Below the pieces are notes generated by a model. That model saw nothing but the letters and a program-made list of their open reading frames with translations. It made no database searches and had not been told where the DNA came from. The position numbers were made by a program, and so were the translations under genes. 33,313 nucleotides of DNA from an uncultured Oscillospiraceae bacterium (GTDB lineage Bacteria; Bacillota; Clostridia; Oscillospirales; Oscillospiraceae). Below, one piece after another: positions 1 to 6,705 of the stretch (its first letter is position 1; every line of letters starts with the position of its first letter). The DNA is taken from contig CAJTSQ010000026.1 in NCBI GenBank assembly GCA_910578735.1, positions 1 through 33,313 on the forward strand. The letters run 5' to 3'.

Positions 1-30
1 GCAAAGGCATTTAAAATAATTTCTTTCCGT

Positions 31-1587
31 TTGAAGGAGGTGCAGCCAATCCTTTGCGCGATCTATACACGACTGAGCAAGGAGGACGAGGACAAGCAGC
101 AGCCTGAATCCGAGAGCATCCAGAACCAGAAATCTCTGTTGACCCGCTACGCCATCGACCACGGGTGGGATATCTACTCGATTTTTTGCGATGAGGATTT
201 TTCCGGGGTAGACGGCCAACGCCCCGACTTCAACCGCATGATCGAGGCCGCCAAGGCGAAAAAATTCCAGATCATCCTCTGCAAGAGCCAATCTCGGTTT
301 ACCCGAGATATGGAGCTGGTGGAGAAGTACATCCACGGCCTGTTCCCTATCTGGGGCATCCGGTTCATCGCGGTGGCGGACAACGCCGACACAGAGGTCA
401 AGGGCAACAAGAAGGCCCGGCAGATCAACGGTCTGGTGAACGAGTGGTATCTGGAGGACCTGTCGGAAAATGTCCGCATGGTGTTTGACCTGAAACGGCG
501 GGAGGGCAAGTACATCGGCGGTTTTCCCATCTACGGCTACCGGAAGGACCCGGCGGACAAAAACCACATCATCCCCGACCCGGAGGCGGCGGAGGTGGTA
601 CGGCAGATTTACCAATGGTCTCTGGAGGGCCACGGGCGGCAGAACATCGCCCATCTGCTGAACCAGCGGGGCATCCCCAACCCCACCCGATACAAGGCGG
701 AGCGGGGCTGGAACTGCAACCGCCCTGTCAAAAACGACTTCGGCCTGTGGAACAAGGTGACGGTGGGCCGCATCCTGACCAACGAGATGTACACCGGTGT
801 TATGATCCAGGGGCGGCGGAGGAAGGTCAGCTACAAGTCCAAGGTCATCATCGACACGCCGGAGAGTGAATGGTACCGGGTGGAGGGCACCCATGAGGCC
901 ATCATCGACCGGGAGACTTTCCAGGCCGTCCAACGGGGGTTGAAGCTGCGGACCCGGACAGACGGAACAGGCGAGACCCACCTATTATCCGGACTGGTGA
1001 AGTGCGCCGACTGCGGTTCCACCATGAGCAAGTGCTCCAACGGCAAGCAAAGCTATTTGCGCTGCAAGCTGTACGCTGACAGTGGCAGCAAGCGGTTGTG
1101 TACCCGGCACTCGGTGCGGCTGGACCAGCTGATTGATCTGATTTCGGAGCGCATCCGGTACTATGTCCAGACCTACTACCGGCTGGACCCCAAGGACCTC
1201 CAGCCTCAAAAGGACACCCGCCGGGAGGCGCTGGAGCAGGAGCAAAAAAGCCTGTCCGTCCAGCTGGAGAAGCGCAGCCAGGCGCTGAAAACGCTGTACC
1301 TGGACAGGGTGGCCGGAATCCTCAGTGAGAGCCAGTTCGTGGAGCTGAACCAGTCCTTTCTGGAGGAAAAAAGCCGCCTGGAACGGCGGCTGGCGGTCAT
1401 CGGTGAGGAGCTGGCGGAGCGGGACTGTTCCGAGGACCAGAACGACCTGATGGAGCGGGCGCGGGAGCTGTTGAAGCTGGAAACCGTCCCCCGGGAATTA
1501 GTCATCGGATTGGTCGAGAAAATCGAAATTTGCGAGAAAAACCCGGAAACCGGCCAACAAGAGGTCAAAGTTTTCTGGAAGTTCTAA
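31..1587 (+). CDS. Large serine recombinase (site-specific integrase of a mobile element)
   Basis: This enzyme cuts and rejoins DNA at attachment sites through a serine-phosphate intermediate. Domains follow the usual order: a resolvase catalytic domain (about 8-155) with the nucleophile in TRLSKED (Ser16) and an SRFTRD motif; a recombinase DNA-binding domain (about 165-300); a zinc ribbon with Cys325, Cys328, Cys345 and Cys357; and a charged, probably coiled-coil tail (about 395-475). At 518 residues it is full length for the family. The start is uncertain. The frame is open to the window edge. TTG-31 has no ribosome site before it, whereas a perfect AAGGAGG lies at 34-40 inside the frame and points, with 8-nt spacing, to an in-frame ATC codon at 49. 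Initiation there would give MLCAIYTRLS, a typical family N-terminus. The protein is probably the integrase of the element ending near 1687. Confidence 0.93.
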   Translation: MKEVQPILCAIYTRLSKEDEDKQQPESESIQNQKSLLTRYAIDHGWDIYSIFCDEDFSGVDGQRPDFNRMIEAAKAKKFQIILCKSQSRFTRDMELVEKYIHGLFPIWGIRFIAVADNADTEVKGNKKARQINGLVNEWYLEDLSENVRMVFDLKRREGKYIGGFPIYGYRKDPADKNHIIPDPEAAEVVRQIYQWSLEGHGRQNIAHLLNQRGIPNPTRYKAERGWNCNRPVKNDFGLWNKVTVGRILTNEMYTGVMIQGRRRKVSYKSKVIIDTPESEWYRVEGTHEAIIDRETFQAVQRGLKLRTRTDGTGETHLLSGLVKCADCGSTMSKCSNGKQSYLRCKLYADSGSKRLCTRHSVRLDQLIDLISERIRYYVQTYYRLDPKDLQPQKDTRREALEQEQKSLSVQLEKRSQALKTLYLDRVAGILSESQFVELNQSFLEEKSRLERRLAVIGEELAERDCSEDQNDLMERARELLKLETVPRELVIGLVEKIEICEKNPETGQQEVKVFWKF

Positions 1588-1600
1588 AATAAAATTGGAA

Positions 1601-1659
1601 GAAAAACGAAGTTTTTCGCCAAAGTTCTTTTCGGTTCCTTTTCTTTCAAGAAAAGGAAC
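1601..1659 (+). terminator. Two perfect hairpins after the recombinase gene
   Basis: The first hairpin has a 7-bp stem (1601-1607 with 1611-1617, loop GAA). The second has a 12-bp perfect stem (1634-1645 with 1648-1659) with a TC tip, in practice a four-base loop. No T-run follows the second hairpin, so simple intrinsic termination is not certain. The pair sits between the recombinase stop and the element boundary and could instead be part of the recombinase binding site. Confidence 0.45.
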
Positions 1660-1672
1660 AAAGCCCCCGTAA

Positions 1673-1687
1673 TGTACTTACAGTACA
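1673..1687. other. Candidate attachment site (element-host junction)
   Basis: TGTACT and AGTACA form a 6-bp perfect inverted repeat around a central TAC. It lies where the truncated ATPase gene loses its expected reading frame and picks up a premature stop. Serine integrases act at short imperfect palindromes with a central dinucleotide, so this is a reasonable candidate for the crossover core. The call is an inference from position and symmetry only. Confidence 0.4.
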
Positions 1688-1977
1688 ACCACATGGGGCG
1701 CGGTTCCATCCACAATAGCGGCGGCCTTGTCAGGGAAGACGACGGCGTCCAGGGAATCCGGGTCGCCGGAACAGAGGATATACTCGGTCTCCAGACCGGC
1801 CTCCTGGGCCCAGGCGGCGACCTGGCGCATAAGAGTGGACTTGCCGCAGCCGGGCCCGCCCTTCAGGATGTAGATTGCCCTGGCCTGTTCCGGAGGGAGC
1901 AGGTGGTCATACAGGGAGTAAAAGCCGGTGGGGGAGTTGGCCCCCAGGAAATATTCAATATGTGGCAAAGCAGTCAT
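1678..1977 (-). pseudogene. 5' fragment of a P-loop ATPase gene (PRK06851-like), cut by the element
   Basis: The 99 codons begin at an ATG with a good GGAGGG ribosome site. They encode the N-terminal part of a P-loop ATPase, with Walker A GGPGCGKST at about residues 40-48 and the segment VDGTAPHVV near the end. As I recall this family (about 360 residues, annotated as ATPase or PRK06851-like, function unknown), DGTAPHVV is followed by an acidic residue and proline and by more than 250 further residues. Here the frame reads VVL and stops. The break lies right at the presumed mobile-element boundary, so the gene was most likely split by site-specific integration. The rest should lie beyond the far end of the element, left of this window. 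A short truncated product may still be made. Confidence 0.8.
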
Positions 1978-2022
1978 AAGCGACCCTCCATATTAACAAT
2001 TTTACGCCTCAGCCTATGCCCG

Positions 2023-2053
2023 GACAGGCGGTTTTGTGCGAAAAACGGCTGTC
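2023..2053. promoter_or_regulatory. Imperfect inverted repeat between divergent genes
   Basis: A 13-bp imperfect inverted repeat (arms 2023-2035 and 2041-2053, two mismatches, five-base loop) lies between the split ATPase gene and the nitrite/sulfite reductase promoter. It could be an operator or an RNA hairpin of the leftward transcript. A second short palindrome-like element, CGGGG...TCCCG, overlaps the -35 box just downstream (about 2066-2080). Confidence 0.3.
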
Positions 2054-2071
2054 AAAAATATATCTCGGGGA

Positions 2072-2100
2072 TTGTATCCCGGTTTTGCTTTTGGTATAAT
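2072..2100 (+). promoter_or_regulatory. Sigma-A-type promoter of the nitrite/sulfite reductase gene
   Basis: TTGTAT (2072-2077) and a perfect TATAAT (2095-2100) are separated by 17 bp. A TG two bases before the -10 gives an extended -10 element. It reads toward the reductase gene, predicting a leader of about 70 nt. Confidence 0.75.
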
Positions 2101-2177
2101 GAGGAAAACTAATCTATAATCCGCCGGGGGCATCCCGGGGAATCACAGACAAAATTAGGGAAAGGCTGGAAAACCAT

Positions 2178-3725
2178 ATGAACAAGCAGTGGACCGACAC
2201 CTTGCGCGGAGAGATTGAGGACTTTAAGGAGACCATCCGCGCTTTCGACCAGGGGGAGATCGACCGGAAGGCCTACAAGGGCGTGTCCGGCGGCCTGGGC
2301 TCCTACGCCCAGCGGGACGCCTCCAAACACATGCTCCGCCTGCGCCTGCCCGGCGGGCGGCTGACCCTGGAGCGGCTGAAATTCCTCACCGAGGTGGTGG
2401 AGCGGGAGCAGGTGGGCCGGATGAAGCTGACCACCTGCGAGACCATCCAGCTCCACGACCTGTCGGCCAATCAGGTGCCCGCCCTCATGGCCGAGGCGGT
2501 GGGCTGTGAGATATACACCAAGGGGGGCGGCGGCGACAACCCCCGCAACGTGATGGCCAGCCCCCTCAGCGGCGTCCAGCCCGGCGAGGCCTTCGACGTG
2601 GTTCCCTACGCCGAGGCGGTGACCAAATATCTGCTGTCCATCTGCCGGGACATCAAGATGCCCCGCAAGCTGAAAATCGCCTTCTGCAACGGGGTGGACG
2701 ACTGTGTCCACAGCGCCTTCCGGGATATGGGCTTCCTGGCCCAGCCCGACGGCACCTTCGCCCTGCGGATCGCCGGCGGCCTGGGGGCGGCCCGGCCCTC
2801 TATGGGCGTGCTGGTGGAGGAGCATGTGAACCCCAGGGAGGTCCTGTACTACGTCCGGGCCATGGTGGACACCTTCTGCGCTCACGGAAACTACGAGAAC
2901 CGGGCCCGTGCCCGCACCCGCTATATGCAGGACACCCTGGGCCCTGACGGCCTGAAGGAGGCCTTCCTGAAAAACGTAGCCGCCCGGAAGGCGGAGGGCG
3001 GCCTGGAGCTGAAAGACCTGGAGGCCCCCGCCAATTGGGTCTGCCTGGACGGTGAGAAGGAGGTCTCATCCCCACGGGCCATCCCCCAGAAGCAACCCGG
3101 GATGTACGCTGTGAAGTACCACCCAATCGGCGGCATCCTGCCTGTGGAGAAGCCGGGACAGCTGTACGCCATTTTGAAGGACATCCCCGGGGCGGAGATT
3201 CGTGTCGCTCCCAACGAGACCCTCTATATCATCAACATCCCCTCCGCGGAGACGGAGAAGGTGCTGGCCGTCACCGAGGACAGCGCCGCCACCGAGTTTG
3301 AACACAGTGTGGCCTGCGTCGGGGCAGCCACCTGCCAGCAGGGGGTCCGGGACAGCCAGAGTGTCCTCCAGACGGTGGTGAAGGCAGTCCGGGAGGCCGG
3401 TATCCCTGACGGGGCCCTGCCCAAAATCTGTATCTCCGGCTGTCCCTCCAGCTGCGCCGCCCACCAGGCGGGGGCCATGGGCTTCCAGGGGGGCGTGAAG
3501 CTGGTGGACAAGAAGCCTCAGCCCGCCTTCAAGATGTTCCTCAACGGCACGGACCAGCTGGGTCAGGCCCGCTTCGGTCAGGAGGTGGGCACCGTTCTGG
3601 AGGCCGACCTGCCCGCCCTGCTGGTGGAGCTGGGCAAGGCTGCCGCTGCCGCCGGACAGCGCTGGGCGCAGTGGTCTGAGTCCCACGCCGCCGACCGGGA
3701 CGCCATCATCGCCAAGTACGCATAA
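2178..3725 (+). CDS. Siroheme-dependent nitrite/sulfite reductase
   Basis: This cytoplasmic reductase is predicted to carry out the six-electron reduction of nitrite to ammonia or sulfite to sulfide, using siroheme coupled to a [4Fe-4S] cluster. The cluster motif is complete: CVGAATC (Cys380, Cys386) and CPSSC (Cys422, Cys426). The family layout of two ferredoxin-like half-domains followed by catalytic domains is present over 515 residues. Residues 241-248 (NRARARTR) match the basic stretch typical of the family. No ferredoxin or flavin domain is fused, so an external electron donor is needed. Nitrite versus sulfite cannot be decided from sequence; a strict anaerobe with no other nitrogen-oxide genes nearby could use either. 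The ribosome site before ATG-2178 is weak (AAAGG). The gene has its own promoter and is followed by a hairpin terminator. Confidence 0.9.
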   Translation: MNKQWTDTLRGEIEDFKETIRAFDQGEIDRKAYKGVSGGLGSYAQRDASKHMLRLRLPGGRLTLERLKFLTEVVEREQVGRMKLTTCETIQLHDLSANQVPALMAEAVGCEIYTKGGGGDNPRNVMASPLSGVQPGEAFDVVPYAEAVTKYLLSICRDIKMPRKLKIAFCNGVDDCVHSAFRDMGFLAQPDGTFALRIAGGLGAARPSMGVLVEEHVNPREVLYYVRAMVDTFCAHGNYENRARARTRYMQDTLGPDGLKEAFLKNVAARKAEGGLELKDLEAPANWVCLDGEKEVSSPRAIPQKQPGMYAVKYHPIGGILPVEKPGQLYAILKDIPGAEIRVAPNETLYIINIPSAETEKVLAVTEDSAATEFEHSVACVGAATCQQGVRDSQSVLQTVVKAVREAGIPDGALPKICISGCPSSCAAHQAGAMGFQGGVKLVDKKPQPAFKMFLNGTDQLGQARFGQEVGTVLEADLPALLVELGKAAAAAGQRWAQWSESHAADRDAIIAKYA

Positions 3726-3734
3726 TCTTCATGG

Positions 3735-3760
3735 CCACCGGCTCCGCCGGTGGTTATCTT
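3735..3760 (+). terminator. Probable intrinsic terminator after the reductase gene
   Basis: An 8-bp GC-rich perfect stem (3735-3742 with 3746-3753, loop TCC) is followed by TTATCTT. The U-tract is imperfect, so some read-through into the ABC importer genes is possible. Confidence 0.55.
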
Positions 3761-3780
3761 AAATTCCGGAGGATTTATCT

Positions 3781-4767
3781 ATGAAACGACGCATTTTCAG
3801 TATTACCCTGCTTTTTGCCCTCCTGATGACCGCCGCCTGCGGCGGACCGGCAGCGCCCCCCGCCCAGTCTCAGCCGGAGGACGGCTCCCGGCCTGCAGAT
3901 GTATCCTCAGAGCCGGGAAAAATCACCTTCACCGACGCCCTGGGCCAGGACTTCTCCATCGACCCGCCCAAACGGGCGGCGGTGATGATCGGCAGCTTTG
4001 CCGACGTGTGGGCGCTGGCCGGGGGAGAGGACACCCTGGCCGCCACAGCCAACGACGCCTGGGAGTCCTACGGCCTGGAGCTGGGGGAGAAGGTGGTCAA
4101 CATCGGCTCCCCTATGAAGCCCAATGTGGAGCTGGTGCTGGGGGCGGAGCCTGATTTGATTATCGCCAGCAGCCTGTCCCCCTCCAACCTGGAGTTGAAG
4201 GAGACCTTCGACAACGCCGGCATCCCCGCCGCCTACTTCGACGTGTCCTCCTTCCAGGACTACCTGGACCTTTTGGCGCTGTTTACTCAGCTCACCGGAC
4301 ACCCGGAGAATTATGAGACCTACGGGACCGCCGTCCAGGAACAGGTGGACGGAGCCGTACTGCGCAGGGCTGTCTATAGCTTCGCCCCTTCGGTACTGAC
4401 CATCCAGGTGTCGGGGAGCAGCGTCAAGGTGAAAAACAGCGAGGACAACGTACTGGGCCCCATGCTGAAGGAGCTGGGCTGCGTCAACATCGCGGACCAG
4501 GACGGCGCTCTGCTGGAGGACCTGAGTCTGGAGGCCATCCTCCAGGCCGATCCGGACTATATCTTTGCCGTCTACCACGGCACCGACGAGGCGGCGGCCC
4601 AGGCCAACCTGGAGGAGACCCTCCTGTCCAACCCCGCCTGGGCCTCCCTCAGCGCGGTGGAGGGGGGGCGGTTCCACACCCTGGAGCGGCGGATGTTCAG
4701 CCTGAAGCCCAACGCCCTGTGGGGGGACGCCTATGAACAGCTTGCGGACATTCTCTGTGGGGAGTAA
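3781..4767 (+). CDS. ABC importer substrate-binding lipoprotein (iron complex/corrinoid type)
   Basis: This is a membrane-anchored binding protein that delivers ligand to the permease encoded next to it. A signal peptide with lipobox MTAAC (Cys20) is followed by a Pro/Ser/Glu-rich linker (about 23-47) and a BtuF/FhuD-type periplasmic binding fold (PF01497-like, about 48-328) with typical segments such as IGSFADVWALAGG and EPDLIIAS. ATG-3781 has a good GGAGG site. The gene overlaps the permease gene by 35 bp, showing one operon of binding protein, permease and ATPase. The ligand is not clear: an iron-siderophore, heme or cobalamin-like compound are all possible. The siroheme enzyme upstream makes an iron or tetrapyrrole link tempting, but this is only context. 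No cobalamin riboswitch or clear Fur box is visible in the 55 nt before the gene. Confidence 0.88.
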   Translation: MKRRIFSITLLFALLMTAACGGPAAPPAQSQPEDGSRPADVSSEPGKITFTDALGQDFSIDPPKRAAVMIGSFADVWALAGGEDTLAATANDAWESYGLELGEKVVNIGSPMKPNVELVLGAEPDLIIASSLSPSNLELKETFDNAGIPAAYFDVSSFQDYLDLLALFTQLTGHPENYETYGTAVQEQVDGAVLRRAVYSFAPSVLTIQVSGSSVKVKNSEDNVLGPMLKELGCVNIADQDGALLEDLSLEAILQADPDYIFAVYHGTDEAAAQANLEETLLSNPAWASLSAVEGGRFHTLERRMFSLKPNALWGDAYEQLADILCGE

Positions 4768-5752
4768 GGGCCGGGCCGGGCTGATCGCCCTGCTGGCGGG
4801 GCTGCTGGCTCTGTCCGGCGTGGCCAGTCTGGCCTTCGGAGCGGTGTCCATCCCGCCTGGGGAGGTCATCGCCGCCCTGCTGGGCCGGGGGAGCGGCACA
4901 ACGGCCTCCATCGTCCTCTATGCCCGCCTGCCCCGGCTGTGCGGCTGTCTGCTGGCGGGGGCGGCTCTGGCCTGCGCCGGGGTCATCATCCAGGGCGTGC
5001 TGAACAACCCCCTGGCCGCCCCCAACGTGATTGGGGTCAACTCCGGGGCGGGGCTGGCCACCGCCCTGTGCTGCGCCCTGGCCCCCGGCGCGGTGCGGTG
5101 GACCCCATTGGCCGCCTTTTTGGGGGCGCTGGTTGGGGTGCTGCTGGTGCTGTTCATCGCCGAGCGGGCGGGGGCCGCCCGAATCACTCTTGTGCTGGCG
5201 GGAGTAGCCATGTCCAGCATGTTCGGCGCGGGCATTGACGCGGTGGTCACCTTTGTGCCCGACGCCCTCAGCGGCTACACCGATTTCCGGGTGGGCGGGG
5301 TGAAAAACCTGTCCATGGCCCGGCTGGCCCCGGCCTTCTGGGTCATTTTGATTGCCCTGCTGATCGCGCTGTCCCTGTCCAACGAGCTGGACCTGCTCCT
5401 CCTGGGCCGGGAGACCGCCCAGAGTCTGGGCCTGCCCGCCAAATGGCTGCGGCTGGCCCTGCTCATGGTGGCGGCCGCCCTGGCGGGGGCGGCGGTGAGC
5501 TTTGCCGGACTGCTGGGCTTTGTGGGCCTGCTGGTGCCCCACATCATGCGCCGGCTGCTGGGGGAGGACAGCTTCCCCCTGCTCCTGTCCTCCGCCCTGG
5601 GGGGCGGGCTGCTGCTGACGGTCTGCGACCTGGCCTCCCGGCTCATCTTCGCCCCCTTCGAGCTGCCCCTGGGGGTGGTGCTGTCCCTGGCGGGAGGGCC
5701 CTTCTTTATCTGGCTGCTGCTGAAGCAGCGGAGAGGGGGCGGCGGGCTGTGA
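4733..5752 (+). CDS. FecCD-type ABC importer permease
   Basis: This integral membrane permease belongs to the FecCD/BtuC family (PF01032-like) for iron complexes or corrinoids. At 339 residues it has the usual length and about ten hydrophobic segments. Family landmarks include PRLCGCLLAGAALACAG in the first third, NPLAAPNVIGVNSGA, and near the C-terminus LLVPHIMRRLLG, which is part of the coupling region that contacts the ATPase. The start overlaps the 3' end of the binding-protein gene by 35 bp, and the stop overlaps the GTG start of the ATPase gene by 4 bp, so the three genes are very likely translationally coupled. It probably works as a homodimer with two ATPase subunits. Confidence 0.92.
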   Translation: MNSLRTFSVGSKGRAGLIALLAGLLALSGVASLAFGAVSIPPGEVIAALLGRGSGTTASIVLYARLPRLCGCLLAGAALACAGVIIQGVLNNPLAAPNVIGVNSGAGLATALCCALAPGAVRWTPLAAFLGALVGVLLVLFIAERAGAARITLVLAGVAMSSMFGAGIDAVVTFVPDALSGYTDFRVGGVKNLSMARLAPAFWVILIALLIALSLSNELDLLLLGRETAQSLGLPAKWLRLALLMVAAALAGAAVSFAGLLGFVGLLVPHIMRRLLGEDSFPLLLSSALGGGLLLTVCDLASRLIFAPFELPLGVVLSLAGGPFFIWLLLKQRRGGGGL

Positions 5753-6504
5753 TTGCGCTGAAAAACCTCCGGGCGGGCTATCCCGGCCGCCCGGTGCTGG
5801 AGGGAGTAGATCTGGACTTCCGTCCCGGCGAGGTGCTGGCGGTGATCGGCCCCAACGGCTGCGGAAAGTCCACCCTTCTCCGTGCGGCCAACGGCCTGCT
5901 GCCTCGTACCGGCGGGGATGTTCTGCTGGACGGCATCCCTCTGGAGCGCCTGTCCGCCAGGGAGACTGCCCAAAAAGTCGCCTACCTGCCCCAGTCCCGG
6001 TCCGTCCCCAATATCACCGCCGGACGGATGGTTCTCCACGGCCGGTTCCCCTACCTGTCCTACCCCCGGCGCTACCGCCGGGAGGACCATGAAATGGTGA
6101 AGCGGACCCTGGCGTGGGTGGGGGCCTCCGACTTGGCCAGCCGGCCCCTGGCGGAGCTGTCGGGAGGCCAGCGGCAGAAGGTGTACCTGGCCATGGCTCT
6201 GGCCCAGGACACGGAAACCATCCTCATGGATGAGCCCACCACCTACCTGGACGTTGGCTGTCAGCTGGAGGTGATGGCCCTGGCCCGCCGGCTGGCGGAG
6301 GAGGGGCGGGCGGTGGTGATGGTCCTCCACGACCTGACCCTGGCCCTGCGCTGCGCCCACCGGGCCGCCCTGCTGCATGAGGGCCGGGTCCGCCAGCTTG
6401 GGACCCCGGAGGAGCTGTACCGGGGGGAGGCCCTGGAACAGGTGATGGGCGTCACCCTGGGCCGGGTGGAGACGGCGGAAGGCTGGCGGTATTTTTACCG
6501 GTGA
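5749..6504 (+). CDS. ABC importer ATP-binding protein (FepC/BtuD type)
   Basis: This is the ATP-hydrolysing subunit of the importer. GTG-5749 is chosen because it overlaps the permease stop (GTGA) and gives VIALKNLRAGYPG, the normal first strand of an ABC domain; the frame continues upstream only as permease-overlapping sequence. The 251 residues contain Walker A GPNGCGKST (about 34-42), Q-loop LPQSRSV (about 80-86), signature LSGGQ (137-141), Walker B ILMDEP (158-163) and the switch histidine in VLHD (His194). All catalytic residues are present. It closes the three-gene operon. No clear terminator follows; the next gene has its own strong promoter. Confidence 0.93.
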   Translation: MIALKNLRAGYPGRPVLEGVDLDFRPGEVLAVIGPNGCGKSTLLRAANGLLPRTGGDVLLDGIPLERLSARETAQKVAYLPQSRSVPNITAGRMVLHGRFPYLSYPRRYRREDHEMVKRTLAWVGASDLASRPLAELSGGQRQKVYLAMALAQDTETILMDEPTTYLDVGCQLEVMALARRLAEEGRAVVMVLHDLTLALRCAHRAALLHEGRVRQLGTPEELYRGEALEQVMGVTLGRVETAEGWRYFYR

Positions 6505-6571
6505 GGGCCCCCTACTGTAATAAACGCTAAAAGGGGCTGGTCAAAGGGGGCGGAATGGTGTAAAATGTCTC

Positions 6572-6600
6572 TTGACACGGCGTTGTCCCCGGAGTAGAAT
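6572..6600 (+). promoter_or_regulatory. Strong consensus promoter of the hydrogenase gene
   Basis: TTGACA (6572-6577) and TAGAAT (6595-6600) are separated by exactly 17 bp. The predicted start is near 6607, giving a leader of about 100 nt before the hydrogenase start codon. Confidence 0.85.
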
Positions 6601-6620
6601 GGGGGGCGAAATGAAAGAAA

Positions 6621-6685
6621 TCCTGCAAAACACAGGAAATCCCCCCAAAAATTGCAGGAATGGCATACGGACTGTCTTTTGACAG
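6621..6685 (+). promoter_or_regulatory. Structured 5' leader of the hydrogenase mRNA
   Basis: Two hairpins can form in the leader. TCCTGCAA (6621-6628) pairs perfectly with TTGCAGGA (6652-6659) across a 23-nt loop, and CTGTC (6672-6676) pairs with GACAG (6681-6685) with a TTTT loop. The second ends a few bases before the ribosome site AAGGAG (about 6693-6698). They may stabilise the mRNA or affect translation. No known riboswitch class is recognised, and I see no Rex operator. Confidence 0.35.
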
Positions 6686-6705
6686 GAAGAAGAAGGAGCG
6701 TACAT

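Larger units (their letters stand above)
1..1687 (+). mobile_element. Right end of an integrated element carrying a large serine recombinase
   Basis: The stretch from the window edge to about 1687 appears to be the terminal part of an integrative element. It holds a large serine recombinase gene, a short AT-rich spacer with two perfect hairpins, and then a point where a host ATPase gene on the opposite strand stops abruptly. Large serine recombinases usually lie next to one attachment site of their element, which fits this arrangement. The left end and cargo lie outside the window, so the size and type (conjugative, mobilizable or prophage) cannot be told. The exact right boundary is inferred from where the ATPase reading frame leaves its expected sequence, around 1684-1687. 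Confidence 0.65.

Noticed and set aside
3726..3780. Cobalamin riboswitch or Fur box before the ABC importer
   Set aside because: The gap is only 55 nt, is filled by a terminator hairpin and a ribosome site, and shows no B12-box or Fur palindrome.
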